DNA of 26,602 bases, taken from DAOVVL01 sp965603095 (GTDB taxonomy: Bacteria; Pseudomonadota; Alphaproteobacteria; Rhodospirillales; Magnetovibrionaceae). Every line of letters starts with the position of its first letter. Within the stretch, counting starts at the first letter, position 1. The position numbers were made by a program, and so were the translations under genes. The notes under the pieces are model-generated. The model was not told where the DNA came from. It saw nothing but the letters and a program-made list of their open reading frames with translations, and did no database searches. Positions 1-6,979 of the stretch are shown one piece after another. The stretch covers positions 1 through 26,602 of the forward strand of contig CBFDBQ010000029.1 of the NCBI GenBank assembly GCA_965603095.1, written 5' to 3'.

Positions 1-993
1 ATCACTCTCAACAACCGAGACTATTTCATGATAGGCACCATAAAGTGTCGGACGAATAAGGTCGTTCATAGCCGCATCAACAATAACAAAAGTTTTGCTT
101 GCGCCTTCTTTTACATAAATAACCCGCATAACCAATATGCCGGCATTACCCGCAATCATGCGTCCGGGTTCAAAAATATATTCAACATCAAGGCTGCCTA
201 AGGTTTCGCGAACAATCTGGGCATATTCTTCCACGTTCGGCACAGACGATGTTTCATCGCCATAGGGGATGCCAAAGCCACCACCCAAATCCAATGTTTC
301 AATGCTAAGCCCATCTTTGCGTATCATCGCGATCAAATCACCCATGCGTTCATAGGCACGACGAAATGGTTCTAGGTCATGAAGTTGTGAGCCAATATGC
401 ACGGCCAAACCTTTTACTTCGATGCCCGGCATCTGGCTGGCGCGGGAATAAATCTCATGCGCCAACGTCCATTCAATTCCAAATTTATTTTCCAGCGTAC
501 CGGTTGTAATTTTGGCATGAGTTCCGGCATCGATATCAGGATTTATCCTGAGCGCAATCGGGGCCATAACACCATTTGCCGATGCAATTCGGCTTATGGC
601 TTCTAGCTCGGGAACCGATTCAACATTAATTTGTCTAATGCCTATGCTAAGCGCCAGCGATAATTCTTCGTCTGTTTTTCCAACACCTGAAAAAATAATT
701 TTTGATGCAGGGATTCCGGCTTTCAATGCCCGCGTCAGCTCGCCACCAGAAACCACATCGGCCCCGGCACCAAGGCGGGCTAGCGACCTAAGCACCGCAA
801 TATTTGAATTTGCTTTTACCGCAAAACAGACAAGCGCATTCATGCCGCGCAGTGCGTCGGCAAATATTTGAAAATGCCTTGTCAGGGTTGCGGTTGAATA
901 AACATAAAAAGGCGTGCCAATTTCATCCGCTATGGCAGCTAGGCTTACATCTTCGGCGGCCAAATGGCCGTTTTTGTATTCAAAATGATCCAT
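1..993 (-). CDS. lysA: Diaminopimelate decarboxylase, 3' end outside the window
   Basis: Catalyses the last step of lysine biosynthesis, PLP-dependent decarboxylation of meso-diaminopimelate to L-lysine, in the cytoplasm. The 331 codons present start MDHFEYKNGHLAAEDV and read in frame to the window edge. Visible family features are CFAVKANSN (the PLP lysine, KAN), GADVVSGGEL, VHIGSQL, the glycine-rich LDLGGGFGIPYG, the EPGRMIAGNAG phosphate and substrate region, and near the edge DAAMNDLIRPTLYGAYH. The family is usually about 420 residues, so roughly 90 codons lie outside. The start at 993 is the only ATG in this frame near the conserved N-terminus; an ATG further upstream (complement near 1024) is in another frame. 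It is the third gene of an argH–lptM–lysA run on the minus strand, a common alphaproteobacterial order. Identification is secure. Confidence 0.96.
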   Translation of the reverse strand, partial: MDHFEYKNGHLAAEDVSLAAIADEIGTPFYVYSTATLTRHFQIFADALRGMNALVCFAVKANSNIAVLRSLARLGAGADVVSGGELTRALKAGIPASKIIFSGVGKTDEELSLALSIGIRQINVESVPELEAISRIASANGVMAPIALRINPDIDAGTHAKITTGTLENKFGIEWTLAHEIYSRASQMPGIEVKGLAVHIGSQLHDLEPFRRAYERMGDLIAMIRKDGLSIETLDLGGGFGIPYGDETSSVPNVEEYAQIVRETLGSLDVEYIFEPGRMIAGNAGILVMRVIYVKEGASKTFVIVDAAMNDLIRPTLYGAYHEIVSVVESD

Positions 994-1032
994 TTTGTAT
1001 TCTCTTTAGCCTTTAATTTGGCCATTACTATG

Positions 1033-1086
1033 AAGGGTAACTTTAATTTAAAGGGTAGCTTTAATATGAAGGATAGCTTTGCGGAT
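1033..1086. repeat. Three-copy 18-nt imperfect tandem repeat between lptM and lysA
   Basis: Three head-to-tail units with an exact 18-nt period lie at 1033–1050, 1051–1068 and 1069–1086. Units 1 and 2 match at 15 of 18 positions. Unit 3 keeps only the AAGG.TAGCTTT core. Unit 3 and part of unit 2 encode the last residues of LptM; unit 1 and the rest of unit 2 are in the lptM–lysA spacer. Because the period is a multiple of three, slipped-strand expansion would not shift the lptM frame. Confidence 0.7.
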
Positions 1087-1228
1087 AGGTTGAACCGGGC
1101 GGAGCATCTGGTGCGCCTTTTCTGCCGCACGCGCTTAACGGCATGACCAGAACTGTCGCCAGCGCCAAGACCAATCCTATTTGGCCAATTTGGCCAAACT
1201 TGATAGTTTTATGCATCAATGTTTGCAT
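1061..1228 (-). CDS. lptM: Small LPS-assembly lipoprotein LptM (YifL-like)
   Basis: A 55-codon gene below the size cutoff of many ORF callers. It reads MQTLMHKTIK, then a hydrophobic stretch (about residues 18–32), then the lipobox LSAC with the lipidated cysteine at residue 34, then GRKGAPDAPPGS and a short Tyr/Ser/Pro tail. The family (LptM, formerly YifL or LppL) is known for L-x-x-C-G-x-K-G-P followed by a proline-rich tail. In enterobacteria it binds the LptDE outer-membrane translocon and promotes LptD maturation. Start choice: ATG 1228 has AAGG about 9 nt upstream and begins 11 nt after the argH stop; ATG 1216 is an alternative. The position between argH and lysA is the usual one in Alphaproteobacteria, so it is probably co-transcribed. 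Family assignment is strong; the LptDE role is inferred from other species. Confidence 0.9.
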   Translation of the reverse strand: MQTLMHKTIKFGQIGQIGLVLALATVLVMPLSACGRKGAPDAPPGSTYPQSYPSY

Positions 1229-1239
1229 TTAAAAAAACC

Positions 1240-2637
1240 TTATAAATATTTCTTTTTGGCAGCCTTGCACTGTTCCAACACATTGCTAGGTGCGGTGCCG
1301 CCAAAACTGGTACGACTTTTTGTCGAATTTTCTACGCCTAAAACATCAAATACCGATTTATTTATATCAGGATTAACGCTTTGCATATCATCAATGCTTA
1401 GGCCTTCTAGGCCGATGCCTTTTTCTTCGGCAATTTTCACCAACGAACCAGTTGCATGGTGGGCATCACGAAACGGAAGGTTAAGTTCTTTAACCAACCA
1501 ATCGGCAAGGTCTGTTGCGGTGGTGAAACCTTTTGCCGCAACATCTTTCATCCGCGGGGCGTTAAATGTTGCACCGGCAAACATCCCGGTCATGGCGGCA
1601 AGAGAAAGCTCGATAGTATCGGTTGCATCAAATATCGGCTCTTTGTCTTCTTGCATATCTTTGCCATAGGCAAGCGGAAGCCCCTTCATGACGCTAAGCA
1701 TGCCAATAAGTGCGCCAAATATCCGGCCCGATTTACCCCTGATAAGTTCGGCCGCATCGGGGTTGCGTTTTTGCGGCATTATGGAACTGCCGGTGGAAAA
1801 ATCATCGGACAGCCGCATGAAGCCAAATGGTTCAGACGTCCAAATAACTATTTCTTCGGCCATCCGCGAAAGATGAACCGCGGTTATGGAAAGAACTGAA
1901 AGATATTCCATAACAAAATCCCTGTCAGAAACACTGTCGAGAGAATTTGCCGTGGGGCCATCAAAGCCAAGCTCGACCGCCGTCATTTCCCGGTTTATGG
2001 GAAACGATGTTCCGGCAAGTGCGGCTGAGCCTAATGGACATTCATTTAATCTCACCCTGCAATCAGCCGCACGGCTGCGATCCCGGCCCAGCATTTCAAC
2101 ATATGCCAACAAATAATGGCCAAGGCTTATGGGCTGCGCCGATTGCAGGTGGGTAAAACCGGGCAATACGGTTTCAGAATGTTCTGCCGCCAAGCCAATG
2201 AGAATTTTTTGCAAACCCTCAATTGCGCCGTCTATGCCGTCAAGGGCTGCCCGCACCCAAAGCTTTAAATCGGTTGCAACCTGATCGTTTCTGGAGCGCG
2301 CGGTGTGAAGCCTACCTGCGGCGGTTCCAATAATTTCGCTTAAACGATGTTCAACATTCATATGAATATCTTCCAGCGCGCGTGAAAATTTGAAATTACC
2401 CGACACAATTTCGGCTTCAACTTTAGCCAAACCTTCGATTATGGAGCTGGCGTCAGCATCCGATATTATGCCTTGTGCGCCCAGCATTTTTGCGTGGGCA
2501 ACGGATGCCTGGATATCGACGGCGAACAGGCGCGCATCAAAGCCTATGGAAGCATTTATTTCTTCCATTATGGCTGATGGGCCTTCGCTAAACCGTCCGC
2601 CCCAAATGGAGCTGGTTTTAGTATCTTGTTCGCTCAT
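1240..2637 (-). CDS. argH: Argininosuccinate lyase
   Basis: Splits argininosuccinate into arginine and fumarate, the last step of arginine biosynthesis; cytoplasmic homotetramer. The 465-residue length is normal. Visible are the N-terminal IWGGRF, HTARSRNDQ (111–119), GFTHLQSAQP with the general acid/base His163, and the fumarase/lyase superfamily signature GSSIMPQKRNP (283–293) with the catalytic Ser284. The start at 2637 (MSEQDTKTSS) gives the family's usual short N-terminus; no strong ribosome-binding site is visible. The gene is divergent from the tlpA-like gene at 2710, with 72 bp between the two starts. It leads the minus-strand argH–lptM–lysA run. Confidence 0.97.
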   Translation of the reverse strand: MSEQDTKTSSIWGGRFSEGPSAIMEEINASIGFDARLFAVDIQASVAHAKMLGAQGIISDADASSIIEGLAKVEAEIVSGNFKFSRALEDIHMNVEHRLSEIIGTAAGRLHTARSRNDQVATDLKLWVRAALDGIDGAIEGLQKILIGLAAEHSETVLPGFTHLQSAQPISLGHYLLAYVEMLGRDRSRAADCRVRLNECPLGSAALAGTSFPINREMTAVELGFDGPTANSLDSVSDRDFVMEYLSVLSITAVHLSRMAEEIVIWTSEPFGFMRLSDDFSTGSSIMPQKRNPDAAELIRGKSGRIFGALIGMLSVMKGLPLAYGKDMQEDKEPIFDATDTIELSLAAMTGMFAGATFNAPRMKDVAAKGFTTATDLADWLVKELNLPFRDAHHATGSLVKIAEEKGIGLEGLSIDDMQSVNPDINKSVFDVLGVENSTKSRTSFGGTAPSNVLEQCKAAKKKYL

Positions 2638-2680
2638 ATCCGGCTAAGTTCCAATTCAATTAAAACTAAAAATAATACTG

Positions 2681-2686
2681 TATAAT
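2681..2686 (+). promoter_or_regulatory. Candidate -10 box for the tlpA-like gene
   Basis: A perfect TATAAT lies in the 72-bp AT-rich divergent gap, 24 bp before the ATG at 2710. At the expected -35 distance there is only a weak AATTAA near 2658, so this is a -10 match without a convincing -35 partner. An AAGG ribosome-binding site follows at 2699–2702. Confidence 0.35.
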
Positions 2687-2709
2687 ACTACATTTTATAA
2701 GGCTCGGTG

Positions 2710-3387
2710 ATGAACCCAAATCCCTCAAATCGCAAGAAATTTATTGGCCCGGCACTGATAGTTGCGGCAATGGTGGCCGTCTTGGCTATTGTGGTTATAT
2801 CCAGCAATCTTTCAAGCCCACAAGCCCCATCGGCTTATAGTTCTATGAGTGATGCAACCGCAGCCCGCACGTTACGCCCAGCCCAATTAACAGGCCCACT
2901 TACCCCGCCAGATATACTTAAAGGTAGGATTATGGCCGCCCAACTGGATGATGATGCCTTTTCCACCCCATTCTTTGACGCAGATGGAAAAGGGCTAACC
3001 ATTGAAGGGCTTAAGGGTAATGGCCTAATTATCAATTTCTGGGCCACATGGTGCGTTCCCTGCGTCAAGGAAATGCCGTCTCTAGACCGCCTATCGGCAA
3101 TACTGGAAAGAAGCAAAATAAAGGTATTGCCGCTTTCTGTAGACAGAAAAGCAATGAAAAAAGTTCCGGCCTTTTACACTGAAACAGGCATACAAAATCT
3201 TGGTATTTATGTTGATGAAAAAGGCGCTCTTTCCAAGCTTATGGGGGCCAAGGGCTTGCCAACAACGGTATTAATAAGGGCAGATGGATCAGTTTTAGGC
3301 AGCATATCGGGCATGCTTGAATGGGATGATAAGGTGGTTTCTAATTATTTAATCCGTGTTTTGGCCGCAGAAACCCCAGTAAAATAG
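2710..3387 (+). CDS. tlpA: Membrane-anchored TlpA/ResA-like thiol:disulfide oxidoreductase
   Basis: A 225-residue thioredoxin-fold protein held in the cytoplasmic membrane by one N-terminal segment (about residues 11–31, after RKK), with the catalytic domain in the periplasm. The active site is WATWCVPC with Cys115 and Cys118, and the cis-proline loop is GLPTT (Pro184). Between them lies the insert typical of TlpA/ResA proteins. Such proteins reduce periplasmic disulfides, for example in cytochrome c or cytochrome oxidase CuA maturation; which target applies cannot be read from the sequence. A GTG 3 nt earlier (2707) is possible, but ATG 2710 has AAGG at a good 7-nt distance. A location beside argH/lysA is usual for tlpA in Alphaproteobacteria, which supports the name. 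Confidence 0.9.
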   Translation: MNPNPSNRKKFIGPALIVAAMVAVLAIVVISSNLSSPQAPSAYSSMSDATAARTLRPAQLTGPLTPPDILKGRIMAAQLDDDAFSTPFFDADGKGLTIEGLKGNGLIINFWATWCVPCVKEMPSLDRLSAILERSKIKVLPLSVDRKAMKKVPAFYTETGIQNLGIYVDEKGALSKLMGAKGLPTTVLIRADGSVLGSISGMLEWDDKVVSNYLIRVLAAETPVK

Positions 3388-3427
3388 CAATAAATCCACT
3401 AAAAACATACGGTTATAGGTGGTCGCA

Positions 3428-3465
3428 AATTACTGCTCAGTTGAAATAGCTCCCAATTTACTGCT
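3428..3465. repeat. Pair of 10-nt direct repeats upstream of the kinase gene
   Basis: AATTACTGCT (3428–3437) and ATTTACTGCT (3456–3465) differ at one position and start 28 bp apart, in the 200-bp gap between tlpA and the kinase gene. The spacing is near, but not equal to, an integral number of helical turns. They could be binding sites for a regulator. No FNR/FixK-type TTGAT-N4-ATCAA box was seen nearby. Confidence 0.4.
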
Positions 3466-3547
3466 AAAACATTAGAGCCAATTTAACAAAGGTGCCCGGG
3501 GGTGTCTTCCTTATATTTTTAAACTAATTTTAAAGGAACGGGTAATT

Positions 3548-3598
3548 GTGCCCAGCCGAAAAAAACCAACAATTATAAAAAGTGCCGTATATGAATAA
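3548..3598 (+). other. Possible 16-codon leader ORF overlapping the kinase start
   Basis: GTG 3548 follows a good ribosome-binding sequence (AAAGGAAC, about 3531–3538) and opens a frame encoding VPSRKKPTIIKSAVYE. The frame ends with TAA at 3596–3598, so it overlaps the kinase ATG at 3591 by 8 nt. The kinase ATG itself has no clear ribosome-binding site, so translational coupling through this short ORF is possible. It may also be chance: it is very short and has no conservation test behind it. Confidence 0.25.
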
Positions 3599-5915
3599 TT
3601 CCAAAAAATCGGGTCGCGGGGTAACCATGCCCAAACGCCCAAGTAGCGACGGCGGAATAAAAACCGATGTCCAATCGGGAATATTTGGAAGAGATGTGGA
3701 CGAGGCATCCCATGACGAAGCATTTGTTATTTATGACAAGCACGGAAAAGTAGTCGGTGCCAGCAATGCTTATGTTAATCTTTACCCTGAAATAAGGGGC
3801 ATGATCGAACCCGGGGTCAGCCTAAAAGATATACTTACCGAAACGGCGACCAAATTAGGTTTTGTTGATGAGGGAAAAACCACCGAAAAATGGGTGCAGG
3901 AAAAACTTGAAGAACGGCTTTCGCCCAAGGGTGGGGCAAAAGAAATATACCGTGGTGGAAAATGGTGGCGAATTAACGATCACAAAATCGATGGCGGAAA
4001 CATACTCTGCCTGCATACGGATATTACCAGCGAAAAAAATATGGAATCATCCTTGCTTGATGCCGAAACTAGGTATCGCAAGTTGGTTGAGCTTGCGCCT
4101 GATCTTACCTGCGTAATTTCAGATGGCGTCATAACGCTTATGAATTCTGCTGGGGCCGAGGTACTTGGCATTGATACGTCAGATGAATTGCTTGGCCAAT
4201 ATTTTTATAATTATGTTCACGATGATTTTAAGGACATTATTCAAAACGAATTACAGGCCTTGCTTGATGAAACATGGATGCCAATCCGCCTTGTTCGCAA
4301 AGACGGCAAGGTTATTGATGCCGAACTAGCGGCCATGCCTTTATCTAGGGATGCAACCAAAACTGTTATGCTGGTTGCCCGTGACACATCGGAACGAAAG
4401 CGTGGGGTTGAAGCATTAATTACGCGGGACGATCATTTACGTGGAATTATGGATACGGTTATCGATGGCATCATAACCATCGACCCCAAAGGAATGGTGC
4501 AATCATTTAATAAATCTGCCGAGCGTATTTTTGGCTATATGGGCCATGAAGTAACGGGAAAAAATATAAAAATATTAATGCCGGAACCTTATTCATCGGC
4601 CCACGATGGGTATCTTTTAAAATATGTCAACACCGGTAAAAAAACCATTATTGGAACAGGCCGCGAAGTTATAGGCATGCGCAAAGATGGCAGTACATTC
4701 CCCATGGATCTTGCCGTTTCTGAACTTAAACGAGATGATAAAACATTATTCATTGGTGTTGTTCGCGACATAACAGATAGAAAAAAAGACGAAGAAGCCC
4801 TGCTCGAAAGTCAGGAACGATTGGCGCTGGCTATTGCCGGTTCTGGCGAGGGCATCTGGGATTGGGATGCCAAAACAAACGAAGTATATATATCAGAAAA
4901 AATCCGCAGTCTTCTTGGGCTAAAGAGTGAGCGAATAAAATTCAGCACATGGCGAAAGCACATATTAAAAGAAGATAAAGAATCCTATGACGCTGCGCTT
5001 ATAAGTCACCTAAAGGGTAATACTCCTTCGTTTAGTATTGAATGTAGATTGTTAGGTAAAAATAAAAATATATGCTGGGTCAGCATTAATGGTTTGGGCT
5101 TGCGCGATGAATTGGGATGGGTTTACCGGATGTCTGGCTCAATCGGTGATATTACCGCACGAATTGAATCAGAGCGTGAAATAATTGCCGCCAAAGAACG
5201 GGCCGAAGTGGCAAGCAGGGTAAAAACAGAATTTCTGGCCAATATGTCGCATGAACTGCGCACTCCATTAAATGCCATTATCGGTTTTTCCGATGTAATG
5301 ATATCTGGTCTGTTTGGAAAACTAGATAAACGCTACAAAGAATATATTGGAAATATAAGCGATTCCGACAAACACCTGCTTGGTGTTATCAACGATATTT
5401 TAGATGTTTCCCGCGTTGAAACCGGAAATATGGAAATTGACCCAGAAAGGATAAAGGTTTCTGAGCTAGTCAATCTTTCCATACGTCTTATTAATGACCG
5501 TGCAAAAACAGGCAATATAAAAATTATCAAAAAAATTGATAAAAACCTTCCCGATATTAATGTTGATGCCCAGCGCATGAAACAAGCGGTAATTAATATT
5601 CTTTCCAATGCGATCAAATTCACCCCCGAAGGCGGAAAAGTTACCCTTGGCGCCGCCAAAGGAAAAAAAGGCGAGTTCCTTATTACAATTACTGACACCG
5701 GAATAGGCATGAGGCCAAAAGATATAAAAACTGCCCTTACCCCATTTGGCCAAGTAGACAGCCGTCTAGCCCGCAAATACGAAGGCACTGGCTTGGGCTT
5801 GCCATTAACAAAAAACTTTATTGAGATGCATTCTGGTACACTAGATATCAAGAGTAAGGTTGAGGTCGGAACCACAGTAACCATTACTATTCCGGCGGAA
5901 CGTGTATTGAACTAG
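3591..5915 (+). CDS. Soluble four-PAS sensor histidine kinase with FixL-like PAS
   Basis: A 774-residue cytoplasmic sensor kinase with no membrane segment. PAS-like domains lie at about residues 42–147, 160–268, 282–397 and 408–524. Then follow a HisKA dimerisation domain with phospho-acceptor His554 in FLANMSHELRTPLNA, and an HATPase_c domain with N-box LSNAIKF (Asn673), G1 DTGIGM and G2 GTGLGLP. The third PAS resembles the FixL haem domain: ILMPEPYSSAHDGY, IIGTGREV, RKDGSTFPM. His338 aligns with the FixL haem-ligand histidine, and Arg358 lies exactly 20 residues later, as in FixL. The HisKA core is of the PleC/DivJ/PdhS type rather than FixL type. No receiver domain or adjacent regulator gene is present. 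Start: GTG 3582 and a later ATG (3636, MPKRPSS) are alternatives. Kinase identity is certain; the ligand is inferred. Confidence 0.92.
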   Translation: MNNSKKSGRGVTMPKRPSSDGGIKTDVQSGIFGRDVDEASHDEAFVIYDKHGKVVGASNAYVNLYPEIRGMIEPGVSLKDILTETATKLGFVDEGKTTEKWVQEKLEERLSPKGGAKEIYRGGKWWRINDHKIDGGNILCLHTDITSEKNMESSLLDAETRYRKLVELAPDLTCVISDGVITLMNSAGAEVLGIDTSDELLGQYFYNYVHDDFKDIIQNELQALLDETWMPIRLVRKDGKVIDAELAAMPLSRDATKTVMLVARDTSERKRGVEALITRDDHLRGIMDTVIDGIITIDPKGMVQSFNKSAERIFGYMGHEVTGKNIKILMPEPYSSAHDGYLLKYVNTGKKTIIGTGREVIGMRKDGSTFPMDLAVSELKRDDKTLFIGVVRDITDRKKDEEALLESQERLALAIAGSGEGIWDWDAKTNEVYISEKIRSLLGLKSERIKFSTWRKHILKEDKESYDAALISHLKGNTPSFSIECRLLGKNKNICWVSINGLGLRDELGWVYRMSGSIGDITARIESEREIIAAKERAEVASRVKTEFLANMSHELRTPLNAIIGFSDVMISGLFGKLDKRYKEYIGNISDSDKHLLGVINDILDVSRVETGNMEIDPERIKVSELVNLSIRLINDRAKTGNIKIIKKIDKNLPDINVDAQRMKQAVINILSNAIKFTPEGGKVTLGAAKGKKGEFLITITDTGIGMRPKDIKTALTPFGQVDSRLARKYEGTGLGLPLTKNFIEMHSGTLDIKSKVEVGTTVTITIPAERVLN

Positions 5916-5936
5916 CTTTTGACGGGACCGGAACCC

Positions 5937-6941
5937 ATGTCACAAACTAAGCAGCAATCTGGCATACGCATAGCATCGTTTAATCTTGAAAGCCTTGATG
6001 AACCGCCACGGGCCAGAATTTCGCTGGCACAGCGTATTGAAATATTGCGCCCGCAACTTGTACGCCTGCGTGCAGATGTTTTGTGCTTGCAAGAAGTAAA
6101 CGGGCAAAACGAAGAAGGTGGCAACCGTTCACTGCGAGCATTGGATGAAGTTCTCAAAGAAACCCCTTATGCAGATTTTTACAAAATTCATAGCCAAAGC
6201 CCATCGGGCAAAGGTGCGCGCGACCGCCACAATCTTGTTACCCTTTCAAGGTTCCCCATATCTAGTTCTGAAGAAGTCTGTCACACACGCATGGACCCAC
6301 CACTATATAAATCCGTAACCGCCATACCTAACCAGAAAGACCCGATTGCCATTGGTTGGGAACGCCCGGTTTTGATGACAGAACTGGATATAGGCGGGCC
6401 AAACCCACTACACGTAATTAATGTTCACCTGCGTGCACCGCGAGCGGCATTTATTCCCGGACAAAAACACGATAGCAAATCATGGAAAAGTATGCCGGGA
6501 TGGGCCGAAGGATATTTTATGGCGGCAGTTAAACAATCTGGACAGGCATTAGAGGTTCGTTTTTTAATCGATGAGATATTTGATGCCGCCGACGATGCGC
6601 TTGTATGCGTTGTCGGCGATTTCAACGCAGACGACCACGAAGCACCGGTACGAATTATTAGGGGCGACGAAGACGACGCCGGAAGCGGAGAGTTTACCGC
6701 ACGGATGCTTGTAGCAATGGAAAGAAGCATATCACAATCACAACGGTTTTCAATTATTCACCGCGGACGGCCACAAATGTTTGACCATATTCTTGCATCA
6801 AATAATTTAATGTCATGGTTTATAAATGCAGAAATACACAATGAATCATTGGGTGATGAGGTCGGTAGCCCGGCAGCGATAGAGGGTGCGCCTGAATCTT
6901 ATCATGCCCCGGTTGTGGCTGAATTTAAAAACCCGTTATAA
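5937..6941 (+). CDS. Endonuclease/exonuclease/phosphatase family protein
   Basis: A 334-residue protein of the DNase I-like EEP fold, a metal-dependent phosphodiesterase superfamily that includes exonuclease III, sphingomyelinases and inositol phosphatases. The motifs occur in order: SFNLESL (Asn17), LCLQEVNG (Glu53, metal ligand), VINVHLRAP (His164), VVGDFNAD (Asp228 and Asn230), MFDHILAS (Asp283) and the terminal YHAPVVAEF, whose His323 occupies the place of the catalytic histidine in the usual SDHxPV. No signal peptide is visible, so it is probably cytoplasmic. Substrate unknown. ATG 5937 follows GGACCGGAAC and lies 21 nt after the kinase stop; TTG 5919 would add six residues. The close spacing suggests co-transcription with the kinase. 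Confidence 0.85.
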   Translation: MSQTKQQSGIRIASFNLESLDEPPRARISLAQRIEILRPQLVRLRADVLCLQEVNGQNEEGGNRSLRALDEVLKETPYADFYKIHSQSPSGKGARDRHNLVTLSRFPISSSEEVCHTRMDPPLYKSVTAIPNQKDPIAIGWERPVLMTELDIGGPNPLHVINVHLRAPRAAFIPGQKHDSKSWKSMPGWAEGYFMAAVKQSGQALEVRFLIDEIFDAADDALVCVVGDFNADDHEAPVRIIRGDEDDAGSGEFTARMLVAMERSISQSQRFSIIHRGRPQMFDHILASNNLMSWFINAEIHNESLGDEVGSPAAIEGAPESYHAPVVAEFKNPL

Positions 6942-6979
6942 TAAATATAACAAAAACAAAATTAAGGAACCCATCAAAG

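Noticed and set aside
945..1146. Two small ORFs across the lptM–lysA gap, one on each strand, with repeated KLPF or KGSF motifs
   Set aside because: Their repetitive peptides come from the 18-nt DNA repeats, and they overlap lptM and lysA in other frames.
1456..1899. 147-codon plus-strand ORF within argH
   Set aside because: Shadow of argH, with no ribosome-binding site or recognisable motif.
5333..5884. 183-codon minus-strand ORF inside the kinase gene
   Set aside because: Antisense to the HisKA/HATPase coding sequence, whose motifs are intact on the plus strand; the product resembles no family.
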